Below, piece after piece: positions 9,846 to 20,700 of a stretch of DNA of 64,000 nucleotides. The stretch covers positions 39,366,755-39,430,754 of the forward strand of contig NC_053048.1 in the NCBI RefSeq assembly GCF_003473485.1. The letters are read 5' to 3'. The notes beneath the pieces are model-generated. The model saw nothing but the letters and a program-made list of their open reading frames with translations, was not told the origin of the DNA and ran no database searches. The position numbers were made by a program, and so were the translations under genes. Numbering within the stretch: position 1 is the first letter of the stretch; each line of letters starts with the position of its first letter. The stretch comes from Medicago truncatula. Lineage: Eukaryota > Streptophyta > Magnoliopsida > Fabales > Fabaceae.

Positions 9846-12654
9846 ATGGCTCTTTCCAACGTTCACATGCTTCAATCCGCCAGAGGTTTCCAGAAGTGCA
9901 ATCTCTCATTTTCCAGCCATGGCTATCCCAGACGCGGTTACAGGACCAACCACTTAGCTTTTGCTTCTATGCACACATCTGACCCTAAGGTATTTCCATG
10001 TCAACTATCTAACTAGTTTCTTTCTTAGATTTGGACAATTGGTTGCTTTGATTAGCAGGTTATTCAGACAACGGCCAATGAGAGCCCTTGGGAAAATAAG
10101 GGGACGTGTGGTTTGTTTTTTGCTTTCATTTTCAGTTGATATGTTTTTACTTTTCTTCAATTTCATTCACAAAATTTTGAACACGCAAAACAAAATGAAA
10201 ATGAATTGATATTTTTATAATTATCAGCAAAAAATCAAAATAAACAAAACAAAGGGACCAACTTTTTTTATTGTCCAATCACAGTGAAAACTCCTTACGG
10301 CGATGTTTGGGCTTGATGTTAAATGACAGTTTTCTTGTTGGAATTGTTCTCTGCGTCCTTGAAATAGATTGTATAGACTGCTAACATGTGACCTCCACTA
10401 TTCTGGTCATAGACGTTCCTGTCTGAGAGATATTGTTATTTTATAGATAGACAAGGTCATTTAAACACCAAAGCATGCTAACATAGAGGAATTACCACTT
10501 TTTTACTATTTCTTCCAGATGTATTAGGTCTAGAATTTCCTATTATAAGTTATGTAGTGGCAGTGGACATGCAATTTGATTCTGCATTCCGTTTAATTGT
10601 CAATTTGACTGTGTACAAGTATTGGGTGCAAGCATCCTCTTTGCTCTTGTTTTGAAAAATTATTGGTTGCATAAGTATCTATGACAGAACTCATGCTTAT
10701 TCGTAAATGGAGTTGATCGCATGATTGAGAATCAACTAGTAGCTTTTCCCATTCATCATGATACTGATAATGTGGTAGATCAGAAGTACATTTTTATCTC
10801 GAACAAATCATTTTTATTTAGCAACTTTATCATTGTTGCCTTCTAGTATCTTCAGAGCCTTGGTGCTGTTTTAGTTGTTAAATTTCCTATTGAAATTGTG
10901 ATAATAACCTCATGTAAGTCCAATTTGTATTTCTTGGTTCAAATGGGGTAAGCATTTAGTTTTGTGGCATCAAGTTGTAAGGGAATAATACAACAATACT
11001 ATGGAATTAAATCCATTTGAAGGAATTAAAAATGGAACGTACAGAAGAAATCAAAAGGGGAGAAGAGAATCCTCAATTCAATGCCTGCCTTTCTACTCAT
11101 CACAGGTGCCTTTATATAGGCATGAGGTAAAGATATTTTTTGTTAGGAATGCATTTTCTCTCGCCTCTACCCAACTCCTGATCAACGGGATTATTTGCCA
11201 TCTGTCCTTTGATCGCCAGCTGCTCTTTGTTATTAATAAAATCTGTTGTGGTTTTGATTCCATTTCCAATGATATCCTCAATCATTACACAAGTCCTCAA
11301 ATTCTTTTACATTTTTAGAGTGACCGTAAATATGCTGTTAATAATACTCACAAGAAAGTTCGTTAGTTCATTCTTTGATTGCTTATGAAATGCCATGGCA
11401 TTTGTTGTTTCATTCCTTCTCTCTTTTGTGTCTTTTTGATGATATAAATCCTTGTTTTCTGTTTCGCATTAAAAAGCTAAACTTTTGTCAGGTAGACTCA
11501 TTGTTGGACAGTGTAAAATGGGACAATAAAGGTTTGGCTGTGGCAATAGCTCAGAATGTTGACACAGGGGCAATACTGATGCAAGGCTTTGCAAATAGAG
11601 AAGCCGTGGCTACAACCATATCTTCTCGCAAGGCCACATTCTATAGTCGGTCACGATCATCGTTGTGGACCAAAGGAGAGACCTCCAATAATTTCATCAA
11701 TGTCCATGATGTCTTTCTTGATTGTGACCGTGATTCTGTAAGCTCTTGCCGTTTTTCTGCATTGATTTTTTATTTACATTTTCTGTTTTTTTGTTATTCT
11801 TTGTATCTTATGGAATATTAAGCACTTTTTCTTATTCGTTGACAACTTAGATAATATACCTTGGGAAACCTGATGGGCCTACCTGCCACACAGGGGCAGA
11901 AACATGCTACTATACACCAGTCTTTGACTTGTTGAAAGAAGAAGAGGTTAGCTTCAATCAATTAAAACAGACATTTTATTGTCTTGGTTTCCTGTAGAGA
12001 AAGGCCAGCAACGTTTAAATTGGTTTGTTATCTGCTACAGGTTGAAGGAAACAAATTGGCATTAACCTCTCTGTATGCATTAGAGTCAACAATATCCCAG
12101 CGCAAGGCAGAGGTAGTAGAAGAAAATGGAAAGCCTTCATGGACAAAGCGGTTATTGCTTAATGATAAGTTGCTGTGCTCTAAAATCAGGTTGGGTGTAC
12201 GATTTTATTCTACTGAGTTTGATCAAAAGAAGTCCCTTTTTTCCACCCAAAAAATAATATTCTTCATGGTTTTCAGTCAGTGCAAAGCCTTGTTATAAAG
12301 TTGCCTCTATATAAAAGTATTTCCTGGAAACATTAATTTTATTTTAATAATATAGACGCATGAAGAAAACAGATGGACTTTATATTTAACACCTCTCACT
12401 ATGACTTCAGATTGTAACTGTATCTTTCTACTTGCAGAGAAGAGGCAAATGAGTTGTGTGAAACACTAGAGAATAATGAGGACAAGTCACGCACTGCTTC
12501 AGAGATGGCTGATGTACTCTATCATGCCATGGTTCTGTTGGCACTGAAAGATGTCAAAGTAGAAGAAGTTTTGCAGGTTCTGCGGCAGCGATTTTCCAAG
12601 TCTGGTATTGAGGAAAAGAGAAGTCGCCCAACCCAGAAATCGGTGGAAAATTGA
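9846..12654 (+). CDS. HISN2: Bifunctional phosphoribosyl-AMP cyclohydrolase / phosphoribosyl-ATP pyrophosphatase, plastid
   Basis: This enzyme catalyses steps 2 and 3 of histidine biosynthesis in the plastid. Coding exons are 9846-9989, 11492-11737, 11851-11946, 12041-12189 and 12438-12654, all GT-AG with matching phases, giving 283 aa (Arabidopsis HISN2 is about the same length). An untranslated first exon probably ends near 8691 (ATTCAG before GTATGT). Residues 1-48 are Ser/Arg-rich without acidic patches, as in a transit peptide. The cyclohydrolase domain (about 49-160) shows the metal-site DCDRDS at 125-130 and the zinc motif CHTGAETC at 142-149. The pyrophosphatase domain (about 163-275) shows EEANE at 213-217 and SEMADVLYH at 233-241, the E-x2-E...E-x2-D signature. 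No defect is seen. Confidence 0.95.
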
Positions 12655-13389
12655 ATGTTTTTTGTCAAGTCTAATATTTCAAACAACATATTTAGTTTCT
12701 GGTGTCATAGCCAGATGTACAAGACGAGTTGTTACTGTGAGTAGGGGGCAACTCTGGCACATATAGCAAACTACAATTCTATAGTATTTATTCTCTCTGT
12801 CCTGTTAGTCATCATTTGCCTAACTTAGATATTTGGAACCCGTATCCTCTTGTAATGTGGTCAGTTTATTGATTTTAGCTTTGACTCTTGTTTGATTCCA
12901 TCCTATCATCACAAGAATTAAGTGAATACAATGTGATTTTTGTTGAATAAGCATAGAATAATATTATGATAACTATTTATTATGGCGAAAACAGAAAATA
13001 ATTATCAAGAAAATGGTTAAAATATTATAAATGGATTTTTTTTATTGAAAGGTGTAGTATTTGAAGTTAAGAATGTATTAAATGTTGTTTTTAAACAATC
13101 ATATTGATTTTTTTTTTTTTCTCAAGTGTCATTAAGGCACTGGTTACACACACATCTTATAAAATAAAAAGATAGGAGTAATAGTATATCAACATTAACT
13201 ATTTTTTTTTATTGCCATAATACAATTATTAAATGCCTAAAGGCAAATTACAATGGCCAAGCAAGCCACCAGATGCTTACATCAATGTCATGAATATGAT
13301 TCAACAACTTTCACTGAAATTATTCTTAAAAATATTAGAAAGAAATATGGATAGATAGGCCGATCATGATAGAAGCAGCGGGGAGCAGA

Positions 13390-13665
13390 TTATGTCAGTG
13401 GAACCGGACGAGCAGATGGAGGCATAATGGTACTTGCACAACTGGTCATGCACAGTACATCAGCTCCTTCACAACTTATGGCACAACCCAAGAAATTCCC
13501 AACTTTCCAACTGTAACAGCCAGTGACACAAGAAAGAACATCATCCCCACATTTGCCAAGACATTGTACTAGATTGGCTTTTAGGCCAACCTCTTCGGCA
13601 GTTGCTAATGAAATCAGCATAAGCATTCCAAAAATTAGGATCATTTGCTTGCTTTGTAGAGTCAT
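13390..13665 (-). CDS. Secreted eight-cysteine peptide, copy 1
   Basis: A 91-aa precursor. The start chosen is the ATG at 13665-13663, because no upstream in-frame ATG exists after the TATA box and the same start is kept in copy 2. Residues 1-23 form a hydrophobic signal peptide (MILIFGMLMLISLATA core) with likely cleavage after ATA or AEE. The mature part has eight Cys in the order C-x3-C-x6-C-x3-C, ten residues, then C-x3-C-x6-C-x3-C, i.e. two identical CX3C/CX3C modules as in alpha-hairpinin-type helical hairpins. The tail is PPSARPVPLT. No intron is apparent. I do not recognise a named family. It is 80/91 identical to copy 2. Confidence 0.75.
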   Translation of the reverse strand: MTLQSKQMILIFGMLMLISLATAEEVGLKANLVQCLGKCGDDVLSCVTGCYSWKVGNFLGCAISCEGADVLCMTSCASTIMPPSARPVPLT

Positions 13666-13753
13666 TGTTAAACTAAGCTTGCTTTTGTTGGTTAGTTTCA
13701 CAAGTTACTCTAAGCTAATTGTTTGTGAATGAAAGATATTGATGCTCTCTACA

Positions 13754-13763
13754 TTTATATACT
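13754..13763 (-). promoter_or_regulatory. TATA box of peptide gene 1
   Basis: TATATAAATG on the minus strand about 90 bases upstream of the start codon. The same element is kept at the same distance in copy 2. Confidence 0.65.
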
Positions 13764-13909
13764 TGTTATGGAGAAGGTGGTGGTCATCTTCACGACTGAA
13801 ACAGGTATCATACATGCTGCATGACATAGTATTTGGTAATTAAACAAAGGAGGCTTTTTTAACATGTTTGAATTAGGCTATTTCTAAGTTTCAAAAACAT
13901 CCTTCGTTA

Positions 13910-15590
13910 ATACAATTGCATAGTTAAACATCAGATTTTAACTCATTTTTCAAAATACATTTATGAAAAAAATAAATAATTCATTTTAAAATTTGTTATT
14001 TATTATTCTGTTTATATTTTTTATCTCGAAAAAGTATGTTTATCCATATTTCAAGTGGTATTTATTTTGTTGCCTAGTAAACAAAATAATTAAAAAAAAT
14101 TGATTTTATTTTGCAGAACATCGACTTCTACTATTGACTGGAGAATGAGCAACTTGTAGATCTCCTGCAAAATAAAATGGAAGAACATTATATGAAGCTT
14201 AGTAAAACGTATAAGAGGATAAAGTGAACAAAAGCTCTTATTGAGAGAAGTGTAAGATTTTATTCTTGAAAATGTTTTTGGATCTATGTTTCTTCATCAT
14301 ATTCTTAATTTAAAGAACAATACATGTTTTTCTTTTACCTTTGTTAAATATATTAATCTATAGATTAAAAGAGCATGTTTGACATAATAGATATTTTTTT
14401 CCAGATATAAAATAAGAACTCTGCAAAGTAAAATCAAGGTATCAGTTTATTTCTTCATAATAATGTCTTTCTTTGTAGTTTGTTAAAGAGACATGAACAT
14501 CATTTGACTTTGCTGCAAACTATCACCATATTCTGTTTCCTGCAAGAAATTAATACTGAAATGAGTCATTTATTTTGTTGAGGATTGATGTATTAAACCA
14601 ATTAGAGATTTAGTAATTCCCATAGTTTACATACCTGTGTCTCTTTTCTTTGTTTTCAGATCGATGAAGGGACAAAAACTCCATTCAACTTTCATGCAAC
14701 AACATTTCTAGATAAAAAAATTGTAGTTGAATGTAAATACAAATAATGAAAAGGTACATGTCAGATAAAGAAAAGAGTAAATTTTAGACACTTTAAACAT
14801 CAAATGAACTTGTATATTTGAAAAGTTGTTCATGATTGTTTTTTTTTACAGCACTTCAAGTTTTCTGCAAAATACAATTGAAGAGGAGAAGATAGAGATT
14901 AGAAAGTTTGAAAACCTACAAAATAAATTGAAGAGAAGAAGATGGGGATTAGAAAGTTTGGAACAAAAAAGAAAAAATACAGGCCTTGATCTTCCTCTTC
15001 CCTCACTTGTTAACATTCACATCTCTTGTACCAAAATAATTTTAAATATTTATCTTGTGAAGTTTTCTGTTTGGATACAGAAAAGTGATAATGAAAAATA
15101 TAAGGAAAGTGCGTTTGAATATATGGTTTCAAAAGGTTGGTGTTTTAAAATTTAAGGAGAAGTTTTGAAATTTGAATTGTGTGATATGAAAAAATGTAAG
15201 TGCAGGCTGACATTGGTATAGTGGCATTGAAAAATGGGAAATGTTTAAAAAGTAAAACTATTAGAAAAGATTAGTTAGATTCAGACTAGTCATTAGAGGG
15301 ATTGGTGTTAAAATTGGAAACCATGTAGTAATAATAGTTAGATGATATCATTAGTTAGAAAAAGTAATTTTAGACTTCCACTTAGATATATGTGCACTTG
15401 TTTCAATACCACTTTTTAAATCATTTCTCTGCCGATGATACAAAATGACCTTTCTCTTCATGAAGCATATTTTCAAAAACGCAGAGGCCACGTGTCCAAT
15501 AAAAGAGCTGCCCACTTGTCAAGCACAGCACCCAAATGACATACATAGAAGGAGCCAAATGTCAAGCTCTTATTGAGCGTGCACTACTTT
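13910..15590. other. Spacer between the two peptide copies, possible coiled-coil gene remnant
   Basis: No intact gene. Several short plus-strand pieces share a heptad-like word: CTGCAAAATAAAATGGAAG (about 14166), CTGCAAAGTAAAATCAAG (about 14421) and CTGCAAAATACAATTGAAG (about 14865). Each encodes LQ(N/S)(K/T)(M/I)(E/K), and the last is followed by EEEKIEIRKFENLQNKLKRR. They may be exons of a decayed coiled-coil gene, but no start, splice set or family was established. Confidence 0.3.
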
Positions 15591-15594
15591 CTTA

Positions 15595-15852
15595 CTCCTT
15601 CCGTCCCTTAATAAATGACCTAATTGACAATATGCATTATTGACTTTATATACTTTGATCATACTTTTCTACTAATTCACAAAGATAAATAATATCATGT
15701 AAGATGTTGTTGGATTCGTCTCGATGAGTATTTTTAAAATATTAAATTTTTATAATTTTTTTTAGTAGAGAATTGAAGATATCAAAAATAAAACATATGC
15801 ATTGATATGTGTGTCAGAGTCAACTAAGTCATTTATTTAGGGACGGAGGGAG
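15595..15852. mobile_element. Stowaway-type MITE
   Basis: Ends are CTCCTTCCGTCCCTTAATAAATG and its near inverse CATTTATTTAGGGACGGAGGGAG, with TA on both sides. These are the standard termini and dinucleotide target duplication of Tc1/Mariner-related Stowaway elements. It is 258 bp, non-coding. Confidence 0.9.
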
Positions 15853-15998
15853 TATATTATAAGAGAAGAGACTATTTATTATGGTGAAAACATAAATAAT
15901 TATCAAGAAATTGGTTAAAATATGAAATGGATTTTTTTTATTGAAAGGTGTAATATTTGAAGTTAAGAATGTACTGTATTAAATATTGTTTTTAAACA

Positions 15999-16134
15999 TC
16001 CCCGTGAGCTTAACTCAGTTGTTAAGGATATTGCATATTATATGTAGGAGCCGGGGTTCGAACCCCGGACACTCCACTTCTCCACAATTAAATTGTGTGA
16101 GCTCTAGCCACTAGGCTACTTGACAAAAAAAAAT
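15999..16134 (+). mobile_element. tRNA-derived SINE with perfect 17-bp target duplication
   Basis: The flanks carry the identical AATATTGTTTTTAAACA at 15982-15998 and 16135-16151. Inside are box A (TTAACTCAGTTGTTAAGG) and box B (GGGTTCGAACCCC), and the element ends in an A-rich tail at about 16125-16133. The corresponding site in the first duplicate (about 13085-13100) is empty, so this insertion came after the tandem duplication. Confidence 0.92.
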
Positions 16135-16421
16135 AATATTGTTTTTAAACAATCATATTGATTTTTTTTTGTCAGTGTCATTAAGACATTGGTTACGCAC
16201 ACATTCTTGTAAAAAGGTACTAGTATATCAACATTAACTATTTTTTACTGCCATAATACAATTATTAAATGCCTAAAGGCAAATTACAATGGCTAAGCAA
16301 GCCACAAGATGCTTACATCAGTGTTATGAATATGATTCAACAACTTTCAGTGAAATTATTCTTTAATATATTAGAAAGATGTATAGATAGATAGATCATA
16401 ATAGAAGCAGAGGGGAGCAGA

Positions 16422-16697
16422 TTATGGCAGTGGAACCAGACGAGCAGATGGAGGCATAAGGGTGCTTGCGCAACTGGTCATGCACAGTGCATCAGCTCCT
16501 TCACAATTCATGGCACAACCCAAGAAATTCTCAACTTTCCTACTGTAACAGCCAGTGACACAAGAAATAACATCATCCCCACATTTGCTAAGACATTGTA
16601 CCAGATTGGCTTTTAGGCCAACCTCTTCGGCAGTTGCTAATGAAATCAGCATAAGCATTCCAAGAATTAGGATCATTTGCTTGCTTTGTAGAGTCAT
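16422..16697 (-). CDS. Secreted eight-cysteine peptide, copy 2
   Basis: A 91-aa precursor with the start at 16697-16695. It has the same signal peptide and the same cysteine spacing (C-x3-C-x6-C-x3-C-x10-C-x3-C-x6-C-x3-C) as copy 1. The eleven differences include Trp to Arg and Gly to Glu in the ten-residue linker between modules, while all eight Cys are kept, so the fold is probably under constraint. Both copies keep an open frame and TATA box and are probably functional. Role unknown; small secreted Cys-rich peptides of plants act in defence, signalling or symbiosis, and nothing here decides between these. Confidence 0.75.
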   Translation of the reverse strand: MTLQSKQMILILGMLMLISLATAEEVGLKANLVQCLSKCGDDVISCVTGCYSRKVENFLGCAMNCEGADALCMTSCASTLMPPSARLVPLP

Positions 16698-16784
16698 TGT
16701 TAAACTAGGCTTGCTTTTGTTGGTTTGTTTCACAAGTTTCTCTAAGCTAGTTGTTTGTGAATGAAAGATATTGAAGCTATCAAC

Positions 16785-16794
16785 GTTTATATAC
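16785..16794 (-). promoter_or_regulatory. TATA box of peptide gene 2
   Basis: TATATAAACG on the minus strand about 90 bases upstream of the start codon, in the position corresponding to the TATA box of copy 1. Confidence 0.65.
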
Positions 16795-16935
16795 TTGATA
16801 TGGAGAAGGTGGTGGTTATTTTCATGACTAAAACAGGTATCATACATTTTGCATGATGTGGTAGTTTGGTGTTTAGATTGAGGACGCTTTTAACATACTT
16901 CAAGTATGATATTTCTAAGTTTCAAAACAAATACA

Positions 16936-17768
16936 ATTGCTTAATTAAACATTTTATATTTACTTGCCAAAATCAAAATCAAACTCTTATACATTTTCCA
17001 AACATTTCAATACTCACGATCTCAATCATTTCCATGCACAACACCACTTAGTTTGTAGATATCATCACGTTAGTGAGGAACTTTTTCCCCTCTATGCCAC
17101 ATTTTTAAAGAATCATACATGTTTTGATAAATGTACTTTCAAACAATATTTTAATTCATGGCTATTACAAGTAAATCATATAACATGTTATTGAATATAC
17201 TCATTAGTGTCCTGAGACAACAATAGTTAAGGAGATTAATACATAAATTTTGTATTGGAAATTGTTAAAAAGTAGCGTGTTCAACTTTTTGGAAGTCAAA
17301 AGTTTGTTGTTTTGAAAATCAAATTTTTATTTTTTACTTTCTTAACTAGTGCTTCCGAGACAAATAATTCGGAAGATCTAACTCAACTAACAATGCTGAT
17401 ATTAAGCTAAACACCGTCACATGTGTTCAAACTTTAGATCTCACCGTTTTGTACATAAGTTTTAGATGATGCTCGTTACTTTGTCTCGTCTCAAGACAAA
17501 TAAAAGAATTAGTGTGAAACACAAGTTGAAAATAATAAATTAATAAAATTTAAGGACTAAATTGCAATAATTTCCCCTATTGTGTCCAGCCATTGTGATT
17601 GTGCAGGAAAGACGTGGCCTATCCATTTTTCTGTTCTTAAGATATTTCTACTTTCATTCTTGGTCCAAACCTCTCCGAAAATCCCCTTAATTTTCATCTC
17701 TCTCTGTATTATCCTCTCCAAAGATTCAAACTTTCCAATGTCACCTTAAAACCCATCTCCTCAATTCA
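16936..17768. other. Intergenic, upstream of the helicase gene
   Basis: No gene seen. The right end (about 17590-17768) is CT-rich and is probably the promoter and 5' leader of the plastid helicase gene. Confidence 0.5.
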
Positions 17769-20700
17769 ATGACTTCTCTTCTCCCATCTCCACAACTCAT
17801 TTCCACACACCCCTTCACCAAACTCACCTCCCCCCTAAAACCACGTCACCTCTTCTTCCTCAACCACCCTTTTCACCACAAAACCATTAAAAAACTACTT
17901 TTTACACCACCCTTTTACCCCCTCAATGCAGTCCACACACAAGGACTCTATGCCCCTTCTTCACCCTCCAAAACTGACAAACTTGACCCTGAAAATGACC
18001 CTATCTCAACCCTTAACCAACGCATTCGTCAGGAATATGGCAAAAGAAAGGTTTCTAGGAATGTAATGGACTCTGAAGAAGCTGATAAGTATATACAAAT
18101 GGTCAAGGAACAACAGCAAAGGGGGTTGCAGAAGCTTAAGGGTGATAGAGAGGGTAAAGATGGTACCTTTAGTTATAAGGTAGACCCTTACACACTTCGT
18201 TCTGGGGACTATGTTGTGCATAAGAAAGTTGGTATTGGGAGATTTGTTGGGATTAAATTCGATGTTTCGAAGAATTCGATAGAACCTACTGAGTATGTTT
18301 TTATTGAGTATGCTGATGGAATGGCTAAGCTTCCTGTTAAACAGGCTTCTAAAATGCTCTATAGATATAGTCTGTGAGTTTTCTTTTGCACCCTTAAACT
18401 AGTTTTTTTTCTTCTAGTATATAGTTATTTTGATGCTTAAATGTGTGAAGCACGGTTACAATAATAGTCCTTGAATGTATGAAGATTACAAAAACATACC
18501 TAAATATGTCTTATGTTAATCATTTTGATTCTCAAATGTATCTTTTGTTAGTTAATTTAGTAGTCAAATGTGTCTTTCGTTGGTCAATTTAGTTCATAAA
18601 GATGCTTTAACAAAAGAGATACATGGGGATGTGTTTGTAATTTTGATACATTTGAGGCCTATAGTGACAGTGCGGTACACATTTAGGGACCAAACTTACT
18701 TTTTACTTCTTTTATATTTGTTGAACTTTAGAGTATGATGAAATAGGAGTTTGAATTGCTTCATTGAAATATGAAATGGCTTTGTTAATTGTTTTGTGGA
18801 TTTTGGGGTGTGCTTTTACAGTCCAAATGAAAACAAAAAGCCTAGGGCATTGAGCAAGTTGAATGATACCAGTGCATGGGAGAAAAGAAAGACTAAAGGG
18901 AAGGTTGCCATACAGAAGATGGTTGTTGACTTGATGGAGCTCTATCTGCATAGGCTTAAACAAAGAAGGCCTCCCTATCCTATGAGCCCTGTCGTGGCTG
19001 AATTCGCAGCTAAATTTCCTTATGAACCTACGCCGGATCAGAAACAGGTGTGTTATTGTAAATGGTGTATTTTTGTCGAAGGGGATTGATTAATATATGT
19101 TTTTGTATGGTCTAGTTTTAATTTTAAGCACCAAAACATCAAAGCTCACATGTTGATATTGCTTGTTTCAATATTGTTTATGTTTTGATTATTTAGTTAT
19201 TTCATCTCTTACAAATGCATGCTCTTGTAGGCTTTTATTGATGTTGAGAAGGATTTGACGGAGCGAGAAACTCCAATGGACAGGTTAATTTGTGGAGATG
19301 TTGGTTTTGGTAAAACTGAGGTTGCGATGCGTGCCATCCACTGTGTTGTCGCAGCTAAAAAGCAAGCAATGGTTCTTGCACCGACAATAGTTCTAGCAAA
19401 ACAACATTTTGATGTTATTTCAGAGCGCTTTTCTGTATATCCTGATATTAAAGTTGGACTGCTAAGCAGGTTTCAGGTATGACTGATTATTTCCCCCATT
19501 TTAGCCATAGTTTTGGCAACATAATTGATTAATTATGGTTTAATAAATACGAGCTACATGCTTCTAGGTGAATATTTAGGAGTAATTTTCATTTTTATAT
19601 CTACTACAGTCATTTCACGTATCCCACCCTACTTGCAGACCAGATCAGAGAAGGAAGCATACTTGGAAATGATTAAGAATGGTGACTTGGATATTATTGT
19701 TGGAACTCACTCGCTCTTAGGAAACCGCGTTGTTTATAACAATCTTGGCCTGCTTGTTGTTGATGAGGAGCAGGTTTACTAAATATCTGCAATAAATGTT
19801 TTCCTTGTGATTGTAGTGCAACTCCCCCTCTCCACTAAGCAATCCAATGATTTATTGCATTGCAGAGGTTTGGTGTCAAACAGAAGGAGAGGATTGCTTC
19901 TTTTAAAACTTCTGTGGACGTACTTACTTTATCTGCAACGCCTATACCACGGACTCTTTATTTAGCATTGACAGGATTTCGTGATGCTAGGTAAAAGCCC
20001 TTCCACAAATTACGAAGGAAAATTTGCTGTGTATGATGATCCTTCCCCTAGTATTAAATAAAAAATCAAACAAATTTGTATTGTATTGCACTTTCGTATT
20101 GAAAAAAATCAAAATATTCGAGTTGCATGGTTCGTGTTTTTATGAAGCGTAAGGCTAGTCACACATTCATTTAAGTGCAACTAACGTCTGAGCTTAGGCG
20201 AGATACTATTTTAATCTGTATCCTTAATTTATATTTCAGTTTAATTTCAACTCCACCTCCAGAAAGAGTTCCTATCAAGACTCAGCTTTCATCATTCAGT
20301 AAGGACAAAGTAATTTCAGCCATCAAGTATGAGCTGGATCGTAGTGGCCAAGTTTTTTATGTTCTGCCACGTATTAAAGGTGATTCATCTCAACTAATCA
20401 TTTCTGAATGTAGATCCATGTATTAATTGATTTGTAATCTAAGTCTGATCATTGTTGTCAAATCACACAAAAAAGTGATTCCATTAAGCATATTAACTAA
20501 TATGCCTCTGTTACAGTATTGACTTTGGTTTCTTAACAATTGTTTTTCTTACAGGACTGGAAGAAGCAATGGAATTTCTTGAAGAGGCATTCCCCGATGT
20601 GGAAATAGCCGTTGCCCATGGGAAGGTATTTACTCCTTTTATGAGTCTGTTTCTGTGTCACATGAGCCATTGTGATTGACAAGCTTAGACCTGAAGCTTT

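Larger units (their letters stand above)
12955..16935. repeat. Tandem segmental duplication carrying the cysteine-rich peptide genes
   Basis: The segment 12955-13908 (peptide gene 1 with both flanks) is repeated in direct orientation at about 15870-16935. Similarity extends beyond the coding region, from the 'actatttattatgg' word in the 3' flank to 'atatttctaagtttcaaaa' past the promoter. Copy 2 has one extra block, the SINE at 15999-16134. The spacer 13910-15590 is single copy. Confidence 0.85.
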
